DNA of 64,000 nucleotides from NCBI GenBank assembly GCA_026874595.1, contig CM049322.1:26015400-26079399 (forward strand). The letters run 5' to 3'. The notes beneath the pieces were generated by a model. That model was not told the DNA's origin. It made no database searches and worked only from the letters and a program-made list of their open reading frames with translations. Positions within the stretch are counted from its first letter, which is position 1, and each line of letters opens with the position of its first letter. Of this stretch, positions 9,983 to 21,260 are shown piece after piece. Origin of the DNA: Sipunculus nudus (Eukaryota; Annelida; Sipuncula; Golfingiida; Sipunculidae). Made by a program: the position numbers and the translations under genes.

Positions 9983-12119
9983 TTAGTGAACCTGTGAGCT
10001 TATGCGATGGTGTGGCGTCGTCCTGCATCCGTCGTCCGTCGTCTGTACGCTAACCCATACTATCTTGAAAACAGCAAGAGTTAGCATAAAAAATTTTCTG
10101 CAAACAATTATTCATCTAAAAAACTCTATCGGATTTTGCTTATTTTTGGCTAACTGCATTTTCTTATATTTTATAGAGAAAAAGCTAAAAAAGCTATAAA
10201 AATCTTTTTCACTGAAACTGTTCAGCCAAATTGTCCAATATTTCACAGAAATGATCCCTGGAACATTCTCTATTAAGTTTGTTCGAATAGTTTAAGTTCG
10301 GTGATTTTTGGTAGAGTTACAGCTAGTTGAACTTAGTCATCTGTCCAAAAAAGCATACTAAAATTACAGTCTTAGAAACGGCTGGAGCTGTCATCACCAA
10401 ATTTTATGCCAATGTTGGTCACATGAGTCATTTCTGAAATTGAGGTATTGGTGGCGCCACCTGCATTGGCCTTTTTTGAACGGAGGTCATCAGTGCCTGT
10501 ATCATACTGACAGCTACAAAAAACTTCTTCTCTGAAACCATTTGTCCAAATTGTTTAATATCGCACAAAAATGATCCAAGGGTAGTGCATTCTGAAGTTT
10601 TGTTCAAACGGTCTCAGTTCAGTGACTTTTGGCTGAGTTAAGGGAAGCTGAATTTAGTCATATGCCATAACAGCCCATTTTAGCTCAGTGGCTACAAAGA
10701 TCTTCTTCTCAAAAACAACTAGGCCAAATTCTTAAATCTCACACATTAATTATCCTTAGATGTTGATAATTCAAGTTTGTTCTAATGGTTTCGGTTCAGT
10801 GATTTTTGGCTGAGTTATTGGAAGCTGAACTTAGCCATTTTGCTTTATTTTCCCATATGAGTTATAAACCTGCAAAACGTTTTTTGATTGACGCCACTGA
10901 GGCCAATTTGTTTAATATTTTACAAAAATAATCCCCTGAATAATTCTTATAATAATTGTCTTTTATGGTTCCAAAGAATGAATTTTGGATGAATAATAAA
11001 GATTGAATTGAGTCATTTTACCATATATGTTAGCTGTGTGAAGCAGATACATCTAGCCTGGAACCAGTTTATCAGCATCCGTTACATCATGCTCCAGACA
11101 TTTAGATTTCAGGTTATCTTTGGTTAATATTGACAAGAATGTTTTTTTAAAAGTTTTAAAAAATGTAGATTTATGATTTTAGATATTTCTCATGCCAGGC
11201 AATGTTTACAATCACAGGTATACGTTAACCCCTAGTATTTCGAAAATGAGTGGAGCTAGCATCATGAAATTTAATGCAAAAAATTAGCCATCTGAAAAAA
11301 ATTGGCATTTTCTTAGATTTTATAGAGAAAAAGCTAAAAAACCTTTTAAAATCTTCTCCTCTGAAACAGTCAAGCCAATTTGGTCAATATTTCACAGAAA
11401 TATTCTTTTATGCCATCTCTCTCAAGTTTGTTCAAATGGTTCCAGTTAGATGAATTTTGGCCGAATTACAGGAAGTTGAACCTAGTTATCTGTCTAAAAA
11501 GCATACTAAAATGACAATCTCAGAAACGGCCAGAGTTATCATCACCAAATTTTATGCCAGTGCAAATGTTGGTCACATGACTCATATTTGAAGTTGCAGA
11601 TTTTGATGTGCCACCTATATTGACCTGTTTTTTTTATGGGAAAAAACCTCATAATTTTAGCCTCTTTCAGCTTAAAATGTTTATGATAAAACTGTCAAGT
11701 TGAATGGTTCATTTTTTCAAAAGAATTATCATTGGACATGGTTCTTTCAATCATATCAGAAAAACTTAATTGGTCTTATGGCCATTATTATGTCTAACTC
11801 AAACTGAGGACTGCAAAACTGTTTTTCTACAAAATTATTGTTTCAATTATAACTTCTGTTACATGGCACAAAAATTATTCTTAGGTGACCTTTGTTTAAG
11901 GTTAATTGAATGATTTTTGGTAGAATTATTGGACCTTTAACAATGAAAGAACTGAATCTTTTATTATTCTAGATATTTTGAATAAAAAAAAGTTTATGAA
12001 TATGTCAGCTTGAAAAAAAATATTTTAGCCAAAGTCTTTCAGTATGTGTAAACAGATTTGCCAACAGGCGAAGAATATGTCTGTATATTTAAATAGGTTA
12101 AGAAACTGCCAACTGTTTC

Positions 12120-12460
12120 AGATTTGGCAATAGATCAAGAGTTCATTCAGTGCAGCCAGATAAAGGTCAAATGTTCAGTCAGTGCAGCCAAGCACAAGGC
12201 ATGTGATCTCCTCATGGGTGACATGTGGACACCTCATGGGCAGCTTGTGATCACCTCATGGGCAGCATGTGATCATCTCATGGGTGTCATGCCCCTCAGG
12301 GCTGCATATGGAGCCAATCTATTTATAGCTTTGGCAGACTGCCAACTGTATCAGATTAGGCAACAGGTCAAGAGTTCACTCAGTGCAGCCAGGTACAGGT
12401 CAAAAGTTCACCCAGTCTAGCCAGGTGCAGGTCATGAGTTCACTCAGTGTAGTAGCCCGA
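12120..12460 (+). repeat. Minisatellites inside family D
   Basis: Two kinds are seen. One is a ~28-bp unit around AGGTCAAGAGTTCACTCAGTGCAGCC. The other is a ~26-bp unit around CTCATGGGCAGCATGTGATCA, four times from 12211 to 12290. The same block recurs at 15850-16110, 29300-29600, 54460-54660 and 63690-63900, so it is a fixed module of the long D elements. The 98-codon frame over it is not a gene. Confidence 0.75.
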
Positions 12461-12949
12461 GCTAGCAAATTTGTCACAGTTCACTCGGGGCAACTGCCTT
12501 TCTCACCTAAGCGAGGTCAGCCCCATGCATCAGACTTAAGGTAAGTTTGATGTATTGGCCTAATATTCTGACCTGTCTATTTGTCTTTGATGGGTTTCTT
12601 GTTCACAAGACAGGTGTCACCACCTACAATGACATTTGCACAGTGTGTGACTTTTGTGCCTGCTTATTTCTATTGAGGAATTATATCAATAGTTAATCAT
12701 AGTTAATTATATAAATAATTAATGATATATCATCCTGAAATTGGGCATATTTATACCTATCGTATTTTAATTATCGTATACTTGTCGTATACAAGACTGG
12801 TGGTGCCACCTACAATAATTTTTTGCACAGAGTGTGTCCCTGCTTATTTCTCAGGAGGGGTTTGATATATCAGTCTGAACTTGGGCATATGTATATATCT
12901 GTGATAGCTTTGTTGTATACAAGACTGGTGGTGCCAGCTACAATCATTT

Positions 12950-14241
12950 TTAGCTCAGCTGACTGTAAGTCAACTGAGGTATAGGAATGGCGCTTTGTCC
13001 GTCGTCAGTCTGGATGTTCGTCCCTCCATTAGCAGGGCACAAATCTTAACAGCTGGTCCTAGAAACTTCTAAGTGAACATCCAGGGAGGTCAATTAAAAA
13101 TTTCCTTGGAAACCTGAAATTAGGTCTCTGCAGCCTTTTTCCTTCGAGCTATGGGGCTTGAAAGTACCCCCCAGAATAGTAAAAAATTTGATACAAAACC
13201 TCCAATATCTTGATAATTAATGCATGGTTTGTCATGAATCTTGCCTTGAATTTTGACCTTGACTAGTTTTGTCAGTTCCTGAAACGTTGTGGCACCACCT
13301 ATATTTTTTCCTATTTTAACAAATATTTTCTATTTATTTACTATAAAATGACAACAATCATGTCAGTTTCTCAACTGTCATTACATCTGGTGTCCTAAAC
13401 CAGGTGTGTTTATTGATCACAAGTGGATGCCCTATACTAATCACCCTTTCTGTCAGTCTGTCTGTTTGTATGTCTGTCTGTCTGTCAATCTGTCCATCCA
13501 CACAAATTAGTTTCCAGATGATAACTCCAGTTAAGTTTGATATATTGGTTTTAAACTTAACTTATAAATGGCCCACCACTAAAGTAAGAACCATGTTGAT
13601 TTTGGGGTCCAACGGTCAAAGGTCAAGGTCACAGGACCCTTTTCTTTAAAAGGAATGTGTATGCATTTGAAGCCAAACTTTTCATCGCAAACCTTCCATT
13701 TTCAAGATATTGCTAACCTGCCACTAGGGGAAGATTCCATTTGATTTTTGGGTCATTGGTCAATGGTCAAAGTCACAGGGCCCATCCATTCACAAATTAG
13801 TTTATGGATGATAATTCTGCTTTGGATAGACAGATTGGCTTCAAACTTGATTTAATAATGACCAACCACATATGTAAATTCATTTTGATTTTCAGGGTCC
13901 AGCGATCTGAGTTGAAGGTCACAGAAGCCACATCTTTAAAAAGATTGTGGATGCACTGTAAATCTTATTTTTCATCCTGAACTTTCCAACGTTCACACAT
14001 GGCTTACTTGCCCAAAGTGAGGAAACCTGTAGAATTTGAGGTTATCTGGTCAGAGGTCAAGGTCATTTTTTAAAAGATTGTTACAATAATCCTAATGCTG
14101 CAAGTTCAAGGATATTAAGTTCTAAGATTTTTTGGTCACAAGGTCATTGGTTAAGGTCACAGAACTGTCGTTCTGAAAAATTTCTTTCAAAATATCCTTA
14201 TAGACAAATTCAACTGAGCGTTGAGACCCATGGGTCCCTAG
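12950..14241 (+). mobile_element. HINE-like element, family E, copy E1 (nested in D2)
   Basis: Starts TTAGCTCAGCTGACTGTAAG, whose first ~14 bases pair with CTTACAGTC-like sequence into the family E 5' hairpin. It ends with ATIR complement AACTGAGC, hairpin GACCCATGGGTC and CCTAG. Flanks compare cleanly with uninterrupted D sequence at 21075-21095 and 55075-55095 (CAATCATTTTTGTGTTGTG): the insertion lies in the T-run and makes no duplication. The core contains CTGGTCCTAGAAACTTCTAA and GTCAAAGGTCAAGGTCACAG phrases and CTGT-rich sequence at 13446-13500. Confidence 0.78.
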
Positions 14242-14417
14242 TTGTGTTGTGTGCACCCATGCCAGAATTTCAGCAGTGATATTTGTGTAATTGTTTCTTA
14301 TTCAAAATGTTTACTACCTGCATTGTTCATATACATGAGAAGTCATGGTCCAGCATTGAAGCATTATACCTGGTGTATTTCCCAATGCACAGTTTCGCAT
14401 TAGACCTGTAGGCCTTG

Positions 14418-17400
14418 TTTATTTTTTTCCAACTGCATTTTCTTAGATTTTATAGGGAAAAAGCTAAAAAGCTTTAAAAATCTTCTTCTCCAAAACTGTC
14501 CAGCCAAATTGTCCAATAATTCACAGAAATGATCCTTGGAAGAATCTTTCTCAAGTTTGTTCGAATGGTTCCAGTTCAGAGATTTTTGGCCGAGTTACAG
14601 GAGGTTGAACTTTGTTAATTGTGCAAAAAAGCATATTAAAATTTAAATCTCAGAAACAGCTGGAGCTATCATCACCAAATTTTATGCCAATGTAGGTCAC
14701 ATAGGTCATATCTGAAATTGAGGTATTGGTGGTGTCACCTGCATCGGCCTTTTTTTGTACAGGGTCATTGGTGCCTGTATCACACTAAGGGCTACAAAAA
14801 ACTTCTCTGAAACCATATGGCCAAAATGTTTAATATCGCACAGAAATGATCCTAGGGTAGTGCTTTCTTAAGTTTGTTCAAATGGTCTTTTTCAGTGACT
14901 TTTGGCTGAGTTATGGGAAGCTGAATTTAGTCATATGCCATAACAGCCCATTTTAGCTCAGTGGCTACAAAGATATTCTTCTCAAAAACCACTGGGCCAA
15001 ATTCCTAAATCTCACACATTAATTATCCTCAGATGTTGATAATTCAATTTTGTGCAAATGGTTTTTGTTCAGTGTTTTTTGGCTGAGTAACGGGAAGCTG
15101 AACTTAGCCAGTTTGCTGTATCTTCCTATATGAGTTATAAACCTGCGAAACGTTTTTCGACTGATGCCACTGAAGCCAGTTTATTAAATGTTTTACAAGA
15201 ATAATCCCTACAATAATTCTTATAATAATTGTCATTAATGGTTCCACATGAATGATTTTTGGCTGAATTATGGAGACTGAATTGAGTCATTTTACCATAT
15301 ATGTTAGCTGTGTGATGCTGTTACATCAAGCCTGGCACCAGTTTATCAGCATCTATTACATCATGCCACTAGACATTAAGATTTCAGGTTATCTTTGGTT
15401 AATATTGACAAGAAAGTTTTTTTAAAAAGCTTTTAAAAAATTTAGATTTATGATTTAAGTTATTCATTATACCAGGCAATGTTACAATCATGGATATTCA
15501 GCTCTCTATGGCTATATAAAAACAACTGTATGTTGATTATAAATTATTGGTATCCCTACTCAACTTTATTCAAGAATTTGCCATCAGTGAGATATATCTG
15601 TATTTTAATTTTTGCATTTAGTATGCATCCGTAATAATTTTACATATATTCCTGATTTCTTTTTTATAAAAAGTCAGCAGAAAAGCCTTTTGTATTGGGA
15701 AAATAAATTTCAAAGTTATTTCAAGTAGTGACCACTTTTGTGTACAGATGGCAGCACTTGGTTTACCATTGGCAGATTGCCAGTGCCTTGATGTTGGCCA
15801 TTAGCAAATATGATGTCAGTTCTATGAATAGTTTTGGCACAGTGCCAGGATTGGAAGAAGTGCAGCCAGGTATAGGTCAAGAGTTCACTCAGTGCAGTAC
15901 TGCATTCTATTTATAACTTTGGCAGACTGCTCACTGCATCATATTTGGCACCAAAGTTCAGTCTGAATCTATTTATAGCTTTGGCAGACTGCCAACTGTG
16001 TCAGATTATGCAATAGGTCAAGAGTTCACTCAGTGCAGCAAGGCACAGGTCAAAAATTCACTCAGTCTAGCCAGGTGCAGGTCAAGAGTTCACTCAGTGC
16101 AGTAGCTTGAGGCAGCAATTTGTCACAGGTCACTCTGGGGTAACTGCCTTACTCACCTAAGCCTTGTCAGCCCAGTGCATCAAACTCTGGGAAGTTTGAT
16201 GAATTAGACTGATATTTTGACCTGTCTATGTGTCTTTGATGGTATTCTTATTTACAAGACAGGTGGTGCCACCTACATTGACTTTTGCAGTGTATGCACC
16301 TGCTTATTTCTAAGGAGGGGTTTGACATATCATCCTGAAATAGGGCATATTTGTATATCTCTTTGTTGTATATAAGACTGGTGGTACCAGATACAATCAT
16401 TGTATCCGCCAAAACAGAGTTTTGCAGATACTATGTTTTCAGTCGGATGCTGATCCTGCCGCCATCGCAGCATAGGTTTCCGGAGAACTCCTCCATAACC
16501 ACTGGGCAGAATTTTTTAATATTCGGAATTATGATCGGTCACATGTGAACTGCTGCGCCCTCATTTTTGTTTGACCTCTGACCGTTCCCCTCTGCCCAGT
16601 GTCCATTTGTGCATGTGTTTCCACACGTAAACCCACATATCTTGGGAACCTTTTGATCGATAAGGCTAAAGATTTTGCACAAATGTAGCCCTTGGAAAGC
16701 TTTATAACATACCCAAAAAATGGTGGCGCCACCTGCAACCATTTTTGTTCATCTGCCTTGGGATAAAAACACTCATATCTCTGCATTGGTTGGACTTATC
16801 CACCTGAAACTTTGCAGGTTTATACATCCTTGACAGCTTTCTTGATTTTATGACAGGTGGCGCCAACTACAGTCACGTTTAAGCTGCAGACATCCAAGCT
16901 CATATCTCAGAAACAGTCGACCAGTTGGGCATAAATTCTGCATGTTTCTCACATCTCACATAGCTCTTTATCATACGCAAAAGCAGTGGCGCCACCTGCA
17001 AACATTTTTGGACAGCGTCCGTCTGTTAGTTTGCCGTGGGATAAAATCACTCATATCTCGGCAGTGGTTTGACATATCTGCCTAAAATTTTGCAAGTTTA
17101 TACATCTTGGACAGCTTTCTGGATTTTGTGGCAGGTGGCGCCACCTATATTTATGTGTACGCTGCAGACATTCAGGCTTATATCTCAGGAATGGTTTGAC
17201 ATATCCCCCTGAAATTTTGCATGTGTATAGATCTCACATAGCTCTTAATCATACACAAAATTGGTGGAGCCACCTGCCACCATTTTGCACTGTGTCCGTT
17301 TAGTGTTTAGTATTTGCATTGTTCATATACATGTTACACATGTTCTTGAAAAGTAATGGTCCAGCATTGAAGCATTATACCTGGTGTAATCTCGTTGCAC

Positions 17401-17427
17401 AGGTTCGCATTATGCCTGTAGGCCTTG
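14418..17427 (+). mobile_element. Family D element, copy D3 (5' truncated, with nested B2)
   Basis: Begins within the D proximal core (AACTGCATTTTCTTAGATTTTATAGGG), directly after the D2 end, and finishes GCACAGGTTCGCATTATGCCTGTAGGCCTTG. It carries the same modules as D2 in the same order: TTTTATGCC core, T-rich core, minisatellite at 15850-16110, distal box units from 16250. B2 starts at 16403 inside it. Confidence 0.7.
16403..17300 (+). mobile_element. Family B element, copy B2 (3' truncated, nested in D3)
   Basis: The 5' hairpin TATCCGCCAAAAC/GTTTTGCAGATA is followed by B core units with boxes at 16722 and 17133 and degenerate boxes near 16857 and 16986. The B 3' hairpin is missing; D tail sequence (TTTAGTATTTGCATTGTTC) resumes near 17300. 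The left junction (ACAATCATTG) is the same D position used at 32192. Confidence 0.7.
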
Positions 17428-17773
17428 TTTATAAATTAAAGCCATAAAACCAGGTAGTTACAATCATTATTTGAATTTGTGAAATTTGTATATCCTGGAT
17501 TCTCAACAGTTTTGTTTGACTGAAACTGCATAAATATGAGACATTGAGTGAATACTTTATAATTGTATCCAAATATGATTACAAGAATTCAATAGATTGT
17601 TAATGAAAATTAATACAAATACTAATACAGGTAAAAAGTAAGTATTTGAGGGCAAATACTTTCGAAATGTATTCATAAATGCATTCATGAATATATTTTA
17701 TAATATTATTTTAATAATCATATATTTCAATTATATTATTGAAAAAATATTTTCAGATGAATTGTTAATATTT
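17428..17773 (+). other. Fragment of long family E-type sequence, no gene
   Basis: Shares TTAAAGCCATAAAACCAGGTA and the following 200 bp with 8890-9150, 40600-40870 and 44270-44460. Diverged and bounded by D elements on both sides. Confidence 0.6.
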
Positions 17774-17898
17774 TTAGCGAACCTGTGAGCTTATTAGATA
17801 GTGTGTAGATATTATTAGATAGTATCAATGATCACAATCACTAAATTTTTACAACATCTCAAAATCATCTTATTTACACCATTACATAAACATCTTGT

Positions 17899-18267
17899 TT
17901 ACAACATTTCATAAACATCTCGATAAGCAATCAGCAAGTAAATTGTTTTCCCTTTAATGTGTATGATATCAAGATTGTAATCCTGTAAGAACAAGCTCCA
18001 TCTCAACAATCTTTGATTTTTACAATTCAACTTGTTCATGAATGTGAGGGGATTGTGATCACTGAAGACAATAATAGGCCTTACTGATGAAGTAACATAA
18101 ACTTCAAAATGTTGCAACGCCAAAATCAAAGCCAAACATTCTTTTTCAATAGTGGAGTAGTTGTTCTTGTTTGCATTAAACTTTCTTGAGAAATAACAAA
18201 TTGGATGATCTATGCCATCATTGCCTTCCTGTAACAAACACAGCACCAGCAGCAGTATCACTAGCAT
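17899..18267 (-). pseudogene. Gmr1-like RNase H domain
   Basis: The frame contains PICYFSRKFNANKNNYSTIE, then KECLALILALQHFEVYV and IIVFSDHNPLTFMNKL. This is the standard Ty3/gypsy RNase H block: Y-F-S-[RK], then Y-S-T-[IV]-E-K-E-C-L-A, then D-H-N-P-L. It would degrade the RNA strand of the hybrid. The final GKTIYLLIAY replaces the usual 'N..ADALSR' ending, so the C-terminus is altered. The chain continues upstream in another frame. Confidence 0.8.
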
Positions 18268-18977
18268 CTCCAGCTAACTTAAAAGGTACAGAAAAGTCTG
18301 GAGCTGCTAAAATTGGTGAAATTCAAAGAATCCCTTTCAAATTCTGAAATGCATTTTCACACTGAACATTCCATACAAACTTTTGTTTCTTCTTTAACAA
18401 ATTAGTCTAAGGTTCAGCTACAGCAGCAAAATTTGGACAAAACTTCCTGTAGTATCCAACCATACCAAGAAAACGTATTATTTGCTTTTTGTTTTCTGGT
18501 CTGGGAAATGCAGAAATAGCACTTATCTTAGCATCAAGTCAAACTTGGAGACATATCTGGAGCTACCGACTCTATCAATACAATCATCTGTCCTCGGATT
18601 CGGGAACGTGTCAGTTTTGGTGACAGAGTTCAGTTTCAGTGCACAAGAATACATGGTGAATTCCAGTTACAGTTACTAGGTTCAATAAAATCATTGTCCA
18701 GCAAATATTGAATCTCATCCTGTAGATACTTTTGCTTTTCTGGATTCAGTCTATATGGATGTTGCTTGACTGCGCTTGCCTTGCCAACATCTACGTCATG
18801 GCACAACATGTTAGTTCGTGTTGGAATGCCACTAAACAAATGTTCATAATTCCGCAGCAAGATCTTGAGGTCTTGTTGTTGTTGTGCTTTAAGGTGTAAC
18901 AGTTTGGCATCCAGGTTTTTAAGCACGTCTGAGTTTTTTAATGGGACTGTACCACACTGAATGTCTACATCACACAA
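18268..18977 (-). pseudogene. Gmr1-like reverse transcriptase, palm deleted
   Basis: The RT start is at 18977-18636: LLDNDFIEPSNCNWNSPCIL is the usual entry to gypsy RT. After a stop, minus-strand frames over 18660-18520 read SVTKTDTFPNPRTDD and YVSKFDL (motif A region). The sequence then jumps to QIIRFLGMVGYYRKFCPNFA (thumb, about 18490-18430). The part that would hold the catalytic YxDD box is therefore missing by internal deletion. Downstream VPFKLAGDASDTAAGA (about 18305-18258) joins it to RNase H. Clearly dead. Confidence 0.75.
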
Positions 18978-19660
18978 TCAGTATCTACTTTAACTGGGTC
19001 AGGGTCAGTTTTTACACAATTCACAGCAGTAACATTTTGTACAACATCTGATGTGCTAAATCTCTCATAATATGGTTTCAACATGTTAACATGGCACAGT
19101 TGTTTCTTCTTACATCTATCTGGTGGAAACAGTATGTAATTTAAATCACTGACTTTCTTGTAAACAATGTAAGGACCAAAATACCTAGCTTGCAGAGGTC
19201 TGCCAGGAATGGGAAGTAAGGCAAGGACCTTTTCACCAGGCTCAAACGTCCTACTCACAGTGTGCTTGTCATACTTTGTTTTCATTTTACTTTGTGCAGA
19301 TTTTAGATTTGACTTTGCAATCTCATAAGCATTGTGCAGCTTAGTGCGAAAGTCTGAGACATACTGCAGTAAACTAAGAGAATCAGGATTTTCACACAAA
19401 AGTTTTCTTTTAGCAGTCTCAATGGAAGTTCCGTTCGAGGTCCATGTCCGAAAATTAGTTCAGAGGGACAGAAACCCAAGGACTCCTGAAAGGATTCGCC
19501 AACAACAAACAAAAATAGGTGGATTCCTTCTTCCCAGTCTTTCTGTGTGTCATAGCAATAAGTCCTGATCATGTTTTTTAATGTCTGGTGAAAACGCTAG
19601 AAGGCGCCTTGACTTTCAGGATGGTATGGCGAAGAGCTGTACTGTTTTATACCTAGAGTC
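18965..19660 (-). pseudogene. Gmr1-like integrase, N-terminal two thirds deleted
   Basis: Minus-strand reading from about 19640 shows SSSPYHPESQGA followed by a TAG exactly where the third acidic residue of the DDE triad is expected, then FHQTLKNMIRTYC. The next part, SLGFCPSELIFGHGPR, is a typical end of the catalytic core. A C-terminal domain follows with KVLALLPIPGRPLQARYFGP and a YKKVSDLNYIL strand, the GPY/F-like fold of Ty3/gypsy integrases. The zinc domain and first two catalytic residues are absent. The frame ends at 18965 and passes into RT by a frameshift. Confidence 0.75.
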
Positions 19661-20876
19661 ATTAGACGAGTCACTAGTGACTGCCAGAGTGTTATTATCT
19701 GGACCATTATCTTCATGTGTGTTTTTCTTGGCCATAGATCTAGTTACAGCACATGAAGGATACAAACCAGGAACCAGGTTAAAACCTGACTTTCCGGATC
19801 AGTGTCCTGATCAAGTGACGGCTTTTCTGTCACTATTGGCACAGGCTGTACTTTATCATCTGCAACATCATTGCCTAGTAGCAACTGAATTCCCTTAAAG
19901 GGTAAAGTAGTTCTTATGCCCACAGTAATATTCCCAGAAATCAAATCTGACTTTAAATGGATACTGTGAAGCGGAACTGAAGTTTGCCTGTCTGAAAACA
20001 CACCATTAACAAGTGCATGTGCCCCAGTAAAGGAACTATTAGAAAATGGCAAAGTGTTTGCTAACATGAGAGTCTAGCCTGAACCAGTGTCCCTCAAAAT
20101 TCTTATAGGGGTAGAATCTGAAAAATCACTCGAAAGTGATACAAAACCATCATGTATGAATTGCTCAAATAACTCCATTTCAGAGTCAGGAGAGGAATCA
20201 ACTACCTCACCCTCATCAAACAAAGAACTGACATTGACAGTGTCAGTCATAAACTCTGTTTCAGAGTCATCTAAGGAATCTACATCCTTTTTATCATCAG
20301 ACTCCTCATGGAAGTCAACAGAAGAATTTTCCTCAGCAGAAACAAACTTTTGTTTGTCATAAGAGGACCTGGCCTCACTTGAAATACTCTCGCAAGAGTC
20401 ATAAAAGGACTTAGCCTCATTTAGAGAACACTCCTCGCAGGAGTCTTGAAAGGACCCAGCCTTATTTAATTCCTCGCAGGAATCAACTGAGGTTTTTGCT
20501 CCGCAATCTACGGATTCTTCGTTAGATTCAGACGGCACTTGGGCCTCCATAGCATCAAACTCTTTATTGGAGTCAATAAAGGAGTTGTATCCCTTATTTA
20601 CATGAAAATAGCCTGGCTCTTGTACTGTGCTATGCATAGATTTTGAAATAAAACCAGAAGGTTTGCTATTTGGTCTATTCACAAGTTTCCAGCTATTAGA
20701 TATTAGATGACCTTCCTTCTTGCAGTTATTACAGATTTTCTTTGAAAATGACTGGTCTTTGTTGGACTTAGACACAGTGGATGTGGACTGAGGTGTAGGT
20801 ATGTGCTTTGCTGAAATATCAGGACTACTAGTACTGAGTGACTGTGCTGTAACCTTCTTTTGACCAAACTGTTTTA
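19661..20876 (-). pseudogene. Gmr1-like gag C-terminus and aspartic protease
   Basis: Minus-strand frame from about 20876: a Ser/Lys-rich stretch, then CNNCKKEGHLISNS (20725-20680), a CCHC zinc knuckle whose last cysteine is changed. A long acidic Ser/Glu-rich linker follows with repeats of the form DSCEE. Then comes PIRILRDTGSG, the protease active-site box, cut by a TAG at 20074-20076. The same frame goes on with MLANTLPFSNSSFTGAHA and IQLLLGNDVA, matching the distal protease fold ('..LLLGND..'). The product would cleave the polyprotein. Reading degrades beyond 19744. Confidence 0.7.
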
Positions 20877-20887
20877 CATTCTTTTTT

Positions 20888-20918
20888 TTTTTTTTTCTTC
20901 TTCTTCTTCTTTTTTCCT
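20888..20918. repeat. Pyrimidine tract (T)n(CTT)n
   Basis: T-run followed by CTT repeats at the right border of the Gmr1-like remnant, next to resumed D sequence. Confidence 0.85.
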
Positions 20919-21260
20919 CTTGTCGTATACAAGACGTGTGGTGCCACCTACAGTAATTTTTGCAGTGTGTGTCCCTGCTTATTTCTCAGGAGGGGTTTGA
21001 TATATCAGTCTGAAATTGGGCATATGTATATATCTCTGATAGCTTCATTGTATACTAGACTTGTGGTGCCAGCTACAATCATTTTTGTGTTGTGTGCACC
21101 CATGCCAGAATTCTGGCAGGGATGTTTGTGTAATTGTTTCTTATTCAAAATGTTTAGTACTTGCATTGTTCATATACATGAGAAGTAATGGTCCAGCATT
21201 GAAGCATTATACCTGGTGTATTTCCCAATGCACAGGTTAGCATTAGGCCTGTAGGCCTTG

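Larger units (their letters stand above)
9983..14417 (+). mobile_element. HINE-like element, family D, copy D2 (long, with nested E1)
   Basis: The 5' end is TTAGTGAACCTGTGAGC; other copies read TTAGCGAACCTGTGAGC. The 3' end is GTTTCGCATTAGACCTGTAGGCCTTG. The ATIR is GCGAACCTGTG at the start and CACAGGTTCGC before the hairpin GGCCTGTAGGCC near the end. The proximal core repeats TTTTCTTAGATTTTATAGGG and CATCACCAAATTTTATGCC phrases with a box at 10450. The distal part holds minisatellites (12120-12460) and ~139-bp box units (12600-12950). E1 interrupts at 12950-14241. No protein is encoded. Confidence 0.75.
17815..20900 (-). mobile_element. Gmr1-like Ty3/gypsy retrotransposon remnant (PR-IN-RT-RH order)
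   Basis: Reading the minus strand from 20876 down, the domains come in the order gag zinc knuckle, protease, integrase end, reverse transcriptase, RNase H. Integrase before reverse transcriptase is the Ty1/copia order, yet the RT, RNase H and integrase tail resemble Ty3/gypsy. That combination defines the Gmr1-like group. The integrase tail runs straight into the RT start at 18965-18977 with only a frameshift, so the order is not caused by a rearrangement between fragments that I can see. LTRs are not visible. Large parts of integrase and the RT palm are deleted. Boundaries are approximate. Confidence 0.7.
17774..21260 (+). mobile_element. Family D element, copy D4, split by a Gmr1-like retroelement
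   Basis: The 5' end TTAGCGAACCTGTGAGCTTA is present at 17774, but D sequence is lost within about 40 bp. D distal box units return at about 20921 (ACGTGTGGTGCCACCTAC), and the 3' end GCATTAGGCCTGTAGGCCTTG is at 21240-21260. The interval between is a minus-strand Ty3/gypsy remnant. Confidence 0.65.

Noticed and set aside
13404-13649. 81-codon frame rich in SVSLSVCMSVCLSI
   Set aside because: Derived from CTGT-rich microsatellite sequence in E1.
19332-20362. Plus-strand frames over the Gmr1-like region
   Set aside because: Shadows of the minus-strand gag, protease and integrase frames, which show real motifs.
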